Source: UBA4582 sp013204195
GTDB taxonomy: Bacteria; Pseudomonadota; Gammaproteobacteria; Pseudomonadales; Azotimanducaceae
Assembly (NCBI GenBank): GCA_963925735.1
Contig: CAWUUH010000005.1
Span: forward strand, 1 to 64,000
Reading direction: 5' to 3'
DNA length: 64,000 nt
This document shows positions 52,129 through 61,347 of the stretch, in pieces (the first letter of the stretch is position 1; each line of letters begins with the position of its first letter). The notes beneath the pieces were generated by a model. It made no database searches. It was not told where the DNA came from and saw nothing but the letters and a program-made list of their open reading frames with translations. The translations under genes and the position numbers were made by a program.

Positions 52129-53763
52129 ATGCGCAAGTTAAGCCTTGGAATGATCGTCAGTTTACTACTGTTGTGCTTGGCAGCCTGTCAGCCTGCAATT
52201 GATTCAGACGCTCTGGCGCCATTGCCCAAGGCTGCCATTGAACAGCCAGATAACATAGCTCAACCGGCTGAAAACAGCATCGAGGGTCACGGGATTGCCT
52301 GGTTTGAAGGCTCCGTGGCCGAGGCTTTTAGCCTCGCCGCTACCACCAACAAACCCATTTTCATGTACTGGGGCGCGGTGTGGTGTCCGCCCTGCCAGGA
52401 AATCAAACATACGGTCTTCAAGAGCCCGGAATTTATCGCCCAAACAAAACTGTTTATTCCTATCTACCTGGATGGTGACACCGAACGCGCCCAGTCTGTG
52501 GGCGAAGAATTTGGCGTCAAGGGCTACCCTACTATGATTATCTTCAGCCCCCAGGGGGAGGAAGTGACGCGCATTCCTGGCGGAATAGACATCTCCCGTT
52601 ATAACTCAATCCTGCTCTCCAGCCTCGACACGCTGCGCCCCACACGCATGCTGGTCCAACTCGCGCTGAACTCACCAGATCTACTGCTCGCCACCGACTT
52701 TCGACAACTCGCTTATTATTCCTGGGGCCAGGACTTTGAAGCACTGCCCGCCGGCACCGACCCCATCATGTTCAAGCAACTCGCGGAGCAAGTATCAATC
52801 CAGGATCCAGAAGCCAGTGCGCGGCTGTACCTGCAATATTTGGTGATGCTCGCTGCCGAGCAAGATGAGGCCGAGACCGGTCAAAAAGCTGATGCCGCGC
52901 CGCTCTTCCGCATTTTGGCGACACCGGAACTGATCATCGGTACGTGGGACTACCTGGCCTATTACGCTACCAATATTACCCGCGTGCTGGATCTTGACGC
53001 ACTGGCACTGGCTAGCCTACAGAATCAGTGGCAGCAGGCGATGCTCGATCTGCGCCACAATACGCGCCTATCAACCGCCGAGCAATTGGGCGGCTGGTTC
53101 CCGTATCTGGCATTTTACTTCGCCGGCGATGAGGCGTCGGCGACACTTCCCGCGGCGCAGGTCGCGGCCATTCGACTGGACGCCGAGAAGGCCAACCAAA
53201 TGACTCGCAACGCCTATGCTCGACAAAGCGTCGTCAATCAGATCAGCTATCTGCTCGAAACCGCCGGACTCAAAGACGAAGCCAAACAGTTGCTGCTGGT
53301 GGAGTTGGAAAAATCGGCAGCACCCTATTACTTTATGAGTAATCTCGCGGCCCTGGCGGAAGCCGCCGGCAGCATTGACGAATCCCTGGAATGGCGGCTC
53401 AAGGCTTATCAGGCGAGCACGGGGCAAGCCACGCGCTTGCAGTGGGGAGTCAGCTATGTGCGCAGCCTGATCCGCCTCGCACCCCAAAGGCAAGATGAAG
53501 TCAGTCAGACAGCGCTGGCGCTAATAAACGAATTGACCCCACACCAGGATGCTGACGGCAGCATTCACGACATCTTTGCGGGACGTAATTTTCGGATTCT
53601 GCGACGCCTCAACACGGATCTGCACGACTGGCAAATAGCTGCAGATGCGGACCTACTTGGAAACTTTGACGCCCGCTTGCGCAGTCTTTGTAGCCAGCAA
53701 AGCAAGGGCTCGACGCAGAGGAGCAATTGCCAGTCTTTGCTCGCCAGTGACCGGCCACAGTAG
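52129..53763 (+). CDS. Thioredoxin-domain lipoprotein
   Basis: 544 residues. Lipobox LCLAAC (lipid Cys20), then a thioredoxin domain with FMYWGAVWCPPCQEIKHTVF (Cys86-Pro-Pro-Cys89), EEFGVKGYPTMIIFSPQG (cis-Pro) and GGIDISRYN. The remaining 370 residues form a helical repeat region without membrane segments, which may bind partners. It should sit on the periplasmic face of a membrane and pass electrons as a thiol reductase. The next gene, 159 bases downstream on the same strand, is an exported Sec-peroxiredoxin, so this may be its reductant; that is inference. Confidence 0.82.
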   Translation: MRKLSLGMIVSLLLLCLAACQPAIDSDALAPLPKAAIEQPDNIAQPAENSIEGHGIAWFEGSVAEAFSLAATTNKPIFMYWGAVWCPPCQEIKHTVFKSPEFIAQTKLFIPIYLDGDTERAQSVGEEFGVKGYPTMIIFSPQGEEVTRIPGGIDISRYNSILLSSLDTLRPTRMLVQLALNSPDLLLATDFRQLAYYSWGQDFEALPAGTDPIMFKQLAEQVSIQDPEASARLYLQYLVMLAAEQDEAETGQKADAAPLFRILATPELIIGTWDYLAYYATNITRVLDLDALALASLQNQWQQAMLDLRHNTRLSTAEQLGGWFPYLAFYFAGDEASATLPAAQVAAIRLDAEKANQMTRNAYARQSVVNQISYLLETAGLKDEAKQLLLVELEKSAAPYYFMSNLAALAEAAGSIDESLEWRLKAYQASTGQATRLQWGVSYVRSLIRLAPQRQDEVSQTALALINELTPHQDADGSIHDIFAGRNFRILRRLNTDLHDWQIAADADLLGNFDARLRSLCSQQSKGSTQRSNCQSLLASDRPQ

Positions 53764-53922
53764 TGCTAGGCAAGCCTACCTGCGTACAGGCGCATGACTA
53801 GATCTGCAAAGCGTCCTAGCAGCCCATAAGTCATACCCATCGACAACTCGGATGACTCAACGCAATAGCGCGCAGTTAGACAGCAAGCCAGCAATTAGCA
53901 ATCGCTCACAAGGAGAACAACG

Positions 53923-54447
53923 ATGAGATTTTATCAAAGGCTACTCGCCGCCTGGCTTATCGCCGCGGCCTCAGCAAATGCGGCAGAATTACAGGTCGGC
54001 GATCCCGCACCGGACTTTCGTCTAGCGGGCAGCGATGGTCACTACTACTCGCTTACCGACTTCAGGGACAAGCAATTCGTCGTCATCGCGTTCTTTCCAA
54101 AGGCCTTTACCGGTGGCTGAACTCTCGAATGCAAGGCGCTGCGTGACAGTGACCAGGAAATACGCCAGTTTGATGTCGCCTACTTTATGGCGAGTGTTGA
54201 CAGCCTTGAGGACAATAAAGCCTTTGCTGAAAAGAATGGCGCCAGCTTCCCAATCTTGTCTGACGCTGACAAGCAGATGAGCCAAGCCTTTGGGGCCCTG
54301 TCTCCCGGCGGCCTGGCCCGGCGCTGGACCTTCTATATCGATCGCCAAGGCATCGTACAAAAAATTGACAAGGCCGTCAGCCCTCGGACTGCCGGCGCAG
54401 AACTGGTCAAGAACCTACAGGCGCTGAAGGCGCCAAGGCGCCCTTGA
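53923..54447 (+). CDS. Exported peroxiredoxin selenoprotein (Sec at the peroxidatic position)
   Basis: A signal peptide (RFYQRLLAAWLIAAASANA) leads to a peroxiredoxin fold: LQVGDPAPDFRLAGSDGHYY, FVVIAFFPKAFTGG, then an in-frame TGA at 54118-54120, then TLECKALRDSDQEIRQFD. The frame continues without break to TGA 54445-54447. With Sec at residue 66 the product has 174 residues, with Sec where thiol peroxidases of this branch have their peroxidatic Cys and Cys70 as a likely resolving partner (U-x3-C). Known bacterial selenoproteins include peroxiredoxins with exactly this TGGU-T-x-EC motif. A SECIS-like hairpin follows the UGA. It should reduce peroxides in the periplasm. Confidence 0.87.
54118..54144 (+). 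promoter_or_regulatory. Recoded UGA with candidate bacterial SECIS hairpin (peroxiredoxin gene)
   Basis: UGA 54118-54120; bases 54129-54133 (ATGCA) pair with 54140-54144 (TGCGT, one T-G wobble) around loop AGGCGC, with GG at 54135-54136, 15-16 bases after the UGA. Stem size and loop position match the hairpin in the UGSC gene (GG at 16-17). Confidence 0.62.
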
Positions 54448-54592
54448 TACCGGCTTCGCTAAGGGCTTGAGCAATAACCCCGGCGTTCAAACCCAGGCTT
54501 GACCGACGGACGGATTATGTTATGCCATACCAGCTCACTCCATCTTCAGGGGTGACAACATTAAGTCGCACTCACATGCACGAGAGGCCAAC

Positions 54593-55600
54593 ATGACGCA
54601 CACCGCTAAACAAACCATGAAGATCGTCCAATGCGAGCAGTTTGGCAGTCACACTGATCTAAAGGTCAAAGAAGTCCCTGTGCCGGGTCCCGTCGCCGCC
54701 GATGAGGTGAAGGTCAGCATCCAGGCGCGGGGTATTTCTTTCAGTGATCTGGTGCGCATCAAGGGCGATTATCAGGAATCTTCCGGCTTACCCTTTACGG
54801 TGGGCGGCGAAGGCGCCGGCACCGTCATTGAGGTGGGCAGTGATGTTGCGCATCTGCGTATCGGCGACCGGGTGCTGACACCCGGTGGCTGTGTCGAGCA
54901 AGTTAACGTCTCAGCAAAGCGCGTGATTATGCTACCGGCGCAGGTCGACTTGGAAGCTGCGGCGGCGTTTAGAAACAACTATGTGACCGCTTACTACGGC
55001 TTGCAGCTAGCAAATTTGCAGCCCGGAGAAACTCTGTTGGTACATGGTGCCGCTGGCGGTGTTGGCCTGGCAGCCGTGGATCTGGGCAAGCTATTCGGCG
55101 CCCGAGTCATCGGTACCGCCAGTTCGGATGAGAAACGCGGGGTGGTCACGGCTTTGGGGGCCGATCATGTGATCGATAGTACCCAGGACTTTCGAGAGGA
55201 GGTTAAACAGCTGACCGACGGATTGGGGGCCGATGTGATTTACGACCCGGTCGGTGGCGATGTCTTCGACCAATCCATGCGTTGCATCGCACCCTTTGGC
55301 AGAATACTGATCGTGGGGTTTACCAGTGGTCGGCCGGCGCTGGCGAAGACTAATCATCTACTGGTGAAAGACGCCAGTGTGATCGGCTATACCATCGGCG
55401 GACTGCAGCGCCACAAGCCAGCGCTGGCAGAGAAAAATTCAGCCACACTCATGGGCTGGCTGGCCAGCGGCCGCATCAAACCGTTTATCTCCCACCGTTT
55501 ACCCATGGAAGATATCGTCGAGGCTTATCAACTGCTGGTGGACCGAAAGGTAGCCGGCAAGGTCATCCTGACATCAAATCAGGATGAGCCCGCCGACTGA
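54593..55600 (+). CDS. NADPH:quinone oxidoreductase-like MDR enzyme
   Basis: 335 residues; GAGAGG lies five bases before the ATG. The fold is a medium-chain dehydrogenase without structural zinc: GGEGAGTVIEVGSDVAHLRIG, the nucleotide-binding LVHGAAGGVGLAAVDLGK and VIGTASSDEKRGVVTALGAD. Quinone oxidoreductases and enoyl reductases share this form. NADPH use is suggested by the S-S-D-E-K loop. Convergent with the next gene, 4 bases apart. Substrate unknown. Confidence 0.85.
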   Translation: MTHTAKQTMKIVQCEQFGSHTDLKVKEVPVPGPVAADEVKVSIQARGISFSDLVRIKGDYQESSGLPFTVGGEGAGTVIEVGSDVAHLRIGDRVLTPGGCVEQVNVSAKRVIMLPAQVDLEAAAAFRNNYVTAYYGLQLANLQPGETLLVHGAAGGVGLAAVDLGKLFGARVIGTASSDEKRGVVTALGADHVIDSTQDFREEVKQLTDGLGADVIYDPVGGDVFDQSMRCIAPFGRILIVGFTSGRPALAKTNHLLVKDASVIGYTIGGLQRHKPALAEKNSATLMGWLASGRIKPFISHRLPMEDIVEAYQLLVDRKVAGKVILTSNQDEPAD

Positions 55601-55604
55601 ATCG

Positions 55605-56744
55605 TTACAGGTTCGGATTGATCAGATACTTCTCACCCGTCGCCTGCAGACCGTAAACCTTGATCGCATCGATGCTCACGGCTTCGCGCAGTGAGACCGT
55701 TTTCGTGTACTTACTGGCGAAAGTGGTTTTGATCTCTGCGGCGACTTTCTGACGCAGCTTCTCGGCTGCCTCGGCACCGATCTTGATTAAAAATGGCGTC
55801 AAGAGCCAACCGCCGAGCGCCCATGACATGCCAAAGTTGCGGCTCAAGGTTGTCGTGGAACGTTCAAGGCCACCGTAAATATAGACCTGTTTAAACACTG
55901 TCGATCCATAACGACTAAATTCCTTAGCAGTCTTGTTTGCAGCCACTTCCATGCAAGTCAGAATCTGGCTCGCAAGGCTGCCACCACCGGTTGCATCAAA
56001 GGCGATAGTCGCACCGGTGGCGACCAGCGCATCGGTCAAATCATCCATAAATGACGGCAAGCTTGAGTTACAGACATACTCGGCACCAATTCCCTTGAGG
56101 ATATCCACCTGCGCCTGGTTACGTACCACATTGACGAGCTTAACCCCTTCATTGAGGCAGATTTTTTGCAGCATCTGTCCCAGATTGGACGCCGCCGCTG
56201 TATGGACCAGGGCTGTATGGCCTTCCAAACGCATGGTTTCAACCATACCCAGCGCTGTGAGCGGGTTGACGAAGCATGAGGCGCCTTCTGCGGGGGTTGT
56301 GCCGTCTGGCAAGGCCAGACACTGGTTGACGTTCAAAGTGCGATACTGAGAGTACATGGCGCCGCCCAGAACACCGACGGTCTTGCCCAACAGCGCCTGC
56401 GCAGCTGCGGACGATCCCGCCTGCACAACGACTCCGCCGCCTTCATTACCAACCGGTAAGGACTCACCCATTCTGCCACCCATAGCGCGGAGCATAACTT
56501 CAGGTATTGTCGCGGTAATGACCGGCAGATCGGTTGTGCCGCCGGCCACGGCGGTAGACATGTCAGCGCCGCCAAATAACAAACCCAGGTCAGAAGGGTT
56601 GATGGGTGAGGCTTCAACCCGTACCACGACTTCATTCTCGCCAGGTGCTGTCACCGCCACTGACTCAAGGGATAGCTGCAGCTCTCCGCTTGGTTTTACC
56701 AAAGAACGCAATTGCAGGCCGGTATCAGGTACTTGTGCTGTCAT
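55605..56744 (-). CDS. Zinc-free MDR dehydrogenase/oxidoreductase
   Basis: 379 residues from ATG 56744 (GGAG nine bases upstream; the TTG at 56759 is less likely). Sequence elements: VRVEASPINPSDLGLLFGG (substrate region), LPVGNEGGGVVVQAGSSA, LVHTAAASNLGQMLQKICLNEG for cofactor binding and a long IEVKTTFASKY-like C-terminus (KTTFASKYTKTVSLREAVS). It resembles alcohol or quinone dehydrogenases; the family is clear, the reaction not. Converges with the other MDR gene. Confidence 0.8.
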   Translation of the reverse strand: MTAQVPDTGLQLRSLVKPSGELQLSLESVAVTAPGENEVVVRVEASPINPSDLGLLFGGADMSTAVAGGTTDLPVITATIPEVMLRAMGGRMGESLPVGNEGGGVVVQAGSSAAAQALLGKTVGVLGGAMYSQYRTLNVNQCLALPDGTTPAEGASCFVNPLTALGMVETMRLEGHTALVHTAAASNLGQMLQKICLNEGVKLVNVVRNQAQVDILKGIGAEYVCNSSLPSFMDDLTDALVATGATIAFDATGGGSLASQILTCMEVAANKTAKEFSRYGSTVFKQVYIYGGLERSTTTLSRNFGMSWALGGWLLTPFLIKIGAEAAEKLRQKVAAEIKTTFASKYTKTVSLREAVSIDAIKVYGLQATGEKYLINPNL

Positions 56745-56804
56745 CAGGTCAATCTCCAAAGGTTATTCGTTATCATTCAGCACGCAAAATACACTGCTTT
56801 GCCA

Positions 56805-57833
56805 TCATTTGGTAGGCTTGTCGGCTGGCGCCTCGCTCGCAACCACTTGATTGCGGCCCTGCCGTTTCGACGCGAACAATGCCTCATCTGCTCGCTTCAA
56901 CCAACTCTCCTGGGGCTCGCCACGCACATATTCGGCGACACCTAGCGAGATTGACAATTGCCAACCCGTGATGCCTCGATCAGCCTCGACCAAGGCACGC
57001 AAGTCTTCCGCCAATCGCGCTGCGGTGGCCAGGTCTGCCGGGTCTGCCACCACTACAAACTCATCCCCACCGTAGCGAAATAGCTTGTCTGTGACTCTGA
57101 TGCGCGCCAGCACGATATCAGTCACCCGCTTCAAGAGCTGATCACCTACCGCATGGCCCGCGGTATCGTTAATATTCTTAAATTCATCCAGATCCAAAAT
57201 AATCAGCGACATGGGTTGATCAGAACGCTCGAAACGCTGTATCGCCTCAATCAGTTGCTTGTCCATGGCCCTGCGATTACCGGCTCCCGTGAGGCTATCT
57301 TTGGTGGAGTACTGCAATAACTGGTCACGCTGCTGGTTACGCTGGCTCGCAAAGGCGTAGGTGAACAGTACGCAACCGAAGATGGACAGATGCACTTTGG
57401 CAAACGCCAAGCCGTCAAGCTGTACCCAGGTCACAGGCACTAGTAAGGCGAGCGCCAGGAGGCTCAGCGTGAGGGCGTAACTTGGCTTGACAATAAAATA
57501 CGTCGACACCATTAGGGGGTAGAGAAAATAGATCTCTGACGTGCCTTTGATATAGATATGGAACACCATGCCGCTGATCGCCAGCAACGAAAGGATTCTG
57601 CCCGCAAGCTCAACTTCGCGAACCCGATAAACATACATCGCCAAGCTAGCCGCGGCTATCAAGCCGACACTGTCGAGTAAACCAATCAAGTAATCACCCA
57701 GCAACAACCGCAAGATAGCAAACGGCAGCAGTGTCGCCGCTGAAACACCGCAGATTATCAAGATCATTTTTTCTTCGGTACCGCGACGGTCAAGCATAGC
57801 CTTCCCCGACTTAACCGGGCTATTTTGAACCAT
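56805..57833 (-). CDS. Membrane diguanylate cyclase (GGDEF)
   Basis: 342 residues from ATG 57833 (the TTG at 57845 is an alternative). Five or six membrane segments occupy about residues 20-170. The GGDEF domain follows with DSLTGAGNRRAMDKQLIEAI, IILDLDEFKNINDTAGHAVG and the active site FRYGGDEFVVVADP. The inhibitory RxxD site (RVTD) sits five residues before GGDEF, so product inhibition by c-di-GMP is expected. No sensor domain is recognised in the membrane part. Confidence 0.9.
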   Translation of the reverse strand: MVQNSPVKSGKAMLDRRGTEEKMILIICGVSAATLLPFAILRLLLGDYLIGLLDSVGLIAAASLAMYVYRVREVELAGRILSLLAISGMVFHIYIKGTSEIYFLYPLMVSTYFIVKPSYALTLSLLALALLVPVTWVQLDGLAFAKVHLSIFGCVLFTYAFASQRNQQRDQLLQYSTKDSLTGAGNRRAMDKQLIEAIQRFERSDQPMSLIILDLDEFKNINDTAGHAVGDQLLKRVTDIVLARIRVTDKLFRYGGDEFVVVADPADLATAARLAEDLRALVEADRGITGWQLSISLGVAEYVRGEPQESWLKRADEALFASKRQGRNQVVASEAPADKPTK

Positions 57834-57885
57834 ATTCGAGGGCAATGACTCGCACGTGCATCAAACAAACAGCGTCCCAGCTCGG

Positions 57886-58734
57886 CTACAGGCCTTTTTG
57901 GGCGAGAAATGTCGTGCAATGAGCCACCAGGCGCTGCCTGAACGCTTGCAGGATAGCAGCTGACGATTGCTGTTTGAGGGCAGCGAGATCGGCTTTTTCA
58001 AAAGGGTATTGCAGTTGACTGTCAGGTAACAGCTGATCGAGCAGCACCGCATTGGCCCGCGGATGGATGGCATCGGAACCTGGCACTATGAGGGTCGGGA
58101 CACCGATCGCCTGCAATTGTTCGGCGCTGAGTCCAATAACAGGCAGCTCAGCACCCTGCAGAAAGTAGTCTCGCCAACGCGACATGACCGCAATAAAGTG
58201 GTCCGTCGGCATAGACATCAGAATTTCTCGATTCGCCGGATTGTCGATAATCCGCTGGCTAAAAAAATCTGTCTCACAGACTCCCGCTAGACCCTGGCTG
58301 GCCGCGATGTCGATAAATTGGCCGTAATACTCCTGACCCAGGTGCTCTGCCGCATGACGCCCGCCAGTCACCCACCAAAGCAGGAGACCACGGACCGAGC
58401 CAGGATATTGATGGGCCAGCAGCAACGACAAACGACAGCCCGCAGAACCGCCGCCAGCAATAACCGGCAGCGCATCAAGATGCTGGAGTAACCCGTGAAC
58501 GTCATCGACCCAGACCTCTTGCTCACTCAACTCGCCATCGACAAAAACATCTGACTGGCCACAATTGCGCCGATCATGAAGCAGAACTCGATAGCCCTTG
58601 CCTGCCAACTCATCAGCCAGATAGCGCAGATCTTCGAGGCCACCCCGACCACCGGGCGTGAGCACAATCCAAGCGCCTCGGTCGCCGACAACCTCATAGT
58701 AAATACTGACCTGATCCCGTTTGAAGATGGACAT
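57886..58734 (-). CDS. Alpha/beta hydrolase
   Basis: 282 residues from ATG 58734; a longer frame would overlap the decarboxylase. It shows LTPGGRGGLEDLRYLADEL as oxyanion region, HDRRNCGQSDVF, the nucleophile elbow AGGGSAGCRLSLL and VPTLIVPGSDAIHP near the acid. It follows the decarboxylase by 20 bases on the same strand. Substrate not predictable. Confidence 0.8.
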   Translation of the reverse strand: MSIFKRDQVSIYYEVVGDRGAWIVLTPGGRGGLEDLRYLADELAGKGYRVLLHDRRNCGQSDVFVDGELSEQEVWVDDVHGLLQHLDALPVIAGGGSAGCRLSLLLAHQYPGSVRGLLLWWVTGGRHAAEHLGQEYYGQFIDIAASQGLAGVCETDFFSQRIIDNPANREILMSMPTDHFIAVMSRWRDYFLQGAELPVIGLSAEQLQAIGVPTLIVPGSDAIHPRANAVLLDQLLPDSQLQYPFEKADLAALKQQSSAAILQAFRQRLVAHCTTFLAQKGL

Positions 58735-58754
58735 ATAAGATTCGCGCCGGTTAT

Positions 58755-61013
58755 TTACTGGTCCTGTTTGACGCAATAAACATAATAATCCATTCGACCA
58801 TCCACTTCGCGCTTCACCAAACCATGGACATCGGTCTCGAATCCCGGAAATTTCTCATTAAAGTCCCGAGCAAATCGCAGGTAATCAACGATCGTTTTGT
58901 TAAACCGTTCACCGGGTATCAACAAAGGAATGCCAGGTGGGTAGGGCGTCAACAAGATGGAGGTAATTCGCCCTTCCAGCTCATCAAGCGGCACATGTTC
59001 GATCTGCCGATGGGCCATCTTGGCGTAAGCGTCTGAGGGCTTCATCGCTGGCAACATATCGGACAGATACATCTCGGTCGTCAGTCGTGCAACATCGTAA
59101 GCCTTATAATAGTCATGGATCTGCTGGCATAGGTCCTTCAGGCCAATGCCCTCATACCGCGGGTGAGCCTGAGCGAATTCAGGCATGATGCGCCACATGG
59201 GCTGGTTCTTGTCGTAGTCATCTTTAAACTGCTGCAAGGCCGTCAGCAGGGTATTCCATCGTCCCTTGGTGATGCCGATAGTAAACATAATGAAAAACGA
59301 ATAGAGCCCACATTTTTCAATGATAACGCCATTCTCCGCCAGATATTTGGTGACGATGGACGCGGGAATGCCCGTTTCGCTAAATTCACCCTGCAATGAT
59401 AGGCCGGGGTTAACGATCGTGGCCTTGATCGGGTCAAGCATATTAAAGCCCGACGCGACTTTGCCAAAACCATGCCACTCGTCCTCGGCGCGCAGGATCC
59501 AGTCATCCCGGTCACCAATACCTTCTTCGGCGAAATGATCGGGACCCCAGACCTGGAACCACCAGTCTTGACCAAACTCTGCATCGACTTTTTTCATCGC
59601 TCGGCGAAAGTCCAACGCTTCCAAAATCGACTCTTCTACCAGCGCAGTGCCACCAGGCGCTTCCATCATGGCCGCCGCCACATCGATAGACGCGATGATG
59701 GAATACTGCGGCGAAGTAGAGGTGTGCATCAGGTAGGCCTCATTAAAGGCGTCCCTGTCCAGTTTGACGGTCTCTGATTCTCGCACCAGTATCTGCGAGG
59801 CTTGGGACAATCCAGCCAGCAGTTTATGGGTCGACTGCGTCGAAAAGATAATCGACTCCTTGGCCCGCGGCTGATCCTTGTCAATAGCATGCATATCTTT
59901 ATAGAAACCATGGAAAGTGGCGTGGGGCAACCAGGCTTCGTCAAAATGTAGCGTGTCGATTTTACCGTCAAGGAGCTCCTTGATCGTCTCGACATTATAA
60001 ATAATGCCATCATAGGTTGACTGGGTGAGCGTCAAAATCCGCGGCTTCTTATTCGCCGCATCTCTGGCAAAGGGGTTCGCCTCAATTTTTCGAGCAATGC
60101 TCTCGGTGGTGAACTCCTCGAGCGGAATCGGCCCGATGATTCCCAGGTGGTTACGGGTCGGCATCAAAAATACGGGAATCGCACCGCACATGATAATCGA
60201 GTGCAATATGGACTTATGACAGTTCCGATCGACGACGACGATATCATCCTGGGCAACGATGGAATGCCAGACCATCTTGTTCGATGTGGAGGTGCCATTG
60301 GTTACGAAGTAACAGTGATCCGCGCTATAGATGCGTGCCGCATTACGCTCTGAGGCTGCTACGGGACCCGTATGATCCAGCAGTTGACCCAGCTCTTCCA
60401 CTGAATTGCAGACATCCGCGCGCAGCAGGTTTTCGCCGAAAAACTGATGGAACATCTGCCCAATGGGCGACTTCAGAAAGGCCACACCGCCAGAGTGGCC
60501 GGGGCAGTGCCATGAATAGGAGCCGTCCTGCGCATAGTGGACCAATGCCCTGAAAAACGGCGGTGACAAACCATCGAGATAGGTTTTAGCCTCGCGGATA
60601 ATATGCCGGGCCACAAACTCTGGCGTGTCCTCGAACATATGAATAAATCCATGCAACTCGCGCAGGATATCATTCGGGATATGCCTTGACGTTCGGGTTT
60701 CGCCATATAAATAGATAGGGATATTGGCGTTTTTATGTCTGATTTCTTTGACGAAGGCCCGCAACTGTAACAGCGCGCCATCGGTCTCCTCCGCGGAGCC
60801 GGAGCCGAACTCTTCGTCATCGATGGACAGAATAAACGCCGATGCGCGCGATTGCTGTTGCGCAAATTGCGACAGATCACCGTAACTGGTGACGCCCAGG
60901 ACCTCCATTTGCTCTTTTTCGATGGCATCGGCCAAGGCACGGATACCGAGACCTGAATTATTTTCAGATCGAAAGTCTTCATCAATGATGACAATAGGAA
61001 AGCGAAACTTCAT
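58755..61013 (-). CDS. Orn/Lys/Arg decarboxylase (PLP-dependent, AdiA/SpeF family)
   Basis: 752 residues. N-terminal wing domain (VIIDEDFRSENNSGLGIRAL), then the PLP core: WHCPGHSGGVAFLKSPIG, TNGTSTSNKMVWHSIVAQD, TLTQSTYDGIIYNVETIKEL, HFDEAWLPHATFHGFY and the PLP lysine in STQSTHKLLAGLSQAS. A C-terminal domain completes it. Size equals biodegradative arginine decarboxylase (about 755). Which amino acid is used cannot be told safely; arginine or ornithine are most likely. GGGAG precedes the ATG by seven bases. Confidence 0.92.
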   Translation of the reverse strand: MKFRFPIVIIDEDFRSENNSGLGIRALADAIEKEQMEVLGVTSYGDLSQFAQQQSRASAFILSIDDEEFGSGSAEETDGALLQLRAFVKEIRHKNANIPIYLYGETRTSRHIPNDILRELHGFIHMFEDTPEFVARHIIREAKTYLDGLSPPFFRALVHYAQDGSYSWHCPGHSGGVAFLKSPIGQMFHQFFGENLLRADVCNSVEELGQLLDHTGPVAASERNAARIYSADHCYFVTNGTSTSNKMVWHSIVAQDDIVVVDRNCHKSILHSIIMCGAIPVFLMPTRNHLGIIGPIPLEEFTTESIARKIEANPFARDAANKKPRILTLTQSTYDGIIYNVETIKELLDGKIDTLHFDEAWLPHATFHGFYKDMHAIDKDQPRAKESIIFSTQSTHKLLAGLSQASQILVRESETVKLDRDAFNEAYLMHTSTSPQYSIIASIDVAAAMMEAPGGTALVEESILEALDFRRAMKKVDAEFGQDWWFQVWGPDHFAEEGIGDRDDWILRAEDEWHGFGKVASGFNMLDPIKATIVNPGLSLQGEFSETGIPASIVTKYLAENGVIIEKCGLYSFFIMFTIGITKGRWNTLLTALQQFKDDYDKNQPMWRIMPEFAQAHPRYEGIGLKDLCQQIHDYYKAYDVARLTTEMYLSDMLPAMKPSDAYAKMAHRQIEHVPLDELEGRITSILLTPYPPGIPLLIPGERFNKTIVDYLRFARDFNEKFPGFETDVHGLVKREVDGRMDYYVYCVKQDQ

Positions 61014-61347
61014 AGCTATCTCCCAGCGGCCTAAAATCCGCCGAGGGAGTATTTTCGGGCGTAATCCGGCACTGCAAAGCGCCTACGATATAGATGATAT
61101 AAATCTTAGTCAAAGACCAAAATCAGTAATTTTGCGCCGTCTAATACCGAACACAACCCGCGCCGATCATAGCGCTTAGAAAACCGTAGAGCCCAGCATT
61201 TTCGCGCCACACCGGCCTACAATAGCCAATCATTTGGACTTATCTGACGCACGCCTAAAACAGCACTGGATATTGAAGCGGTGGCACTATAAGATGGCGC
61301 GCCTTTTCACAAGCACTTTTTGATCCTTTTACACAGAGCATAGAGCC
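61014..61347. other. Intergenic region between decarboxylase and EF-G genes
   Basis: 334 bases with divergent promoters expected. It contains a likely minus-strand promoter at 61085-61113 for the decarboxylase. For the EF-G side I see AT-rich blocks (TATAAGAT near 61290) but no pair with good spacing. No open frame or RNA gene is supported. Confidence 0.5.
61085..61113 (-). promoter_or_regulatory. Candidate sigma70 promoter of the decarboxylase gene
   Basis: On the minus strand, TTGACT (61108-61113) is followed after 17 bases by TATCGT (61085-61090), or after 15 by TATATC. Transcription from here would give a leader of about 65 bases before the ATG at 61013. Confidence 0.4.

Noticed and set aside
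53923..54447. Peroxiredoxin gene as a frameshifted remnant
   Set aside because: No frame change is needed; only one TGA lies in the frame and it falls on the catalytic position.
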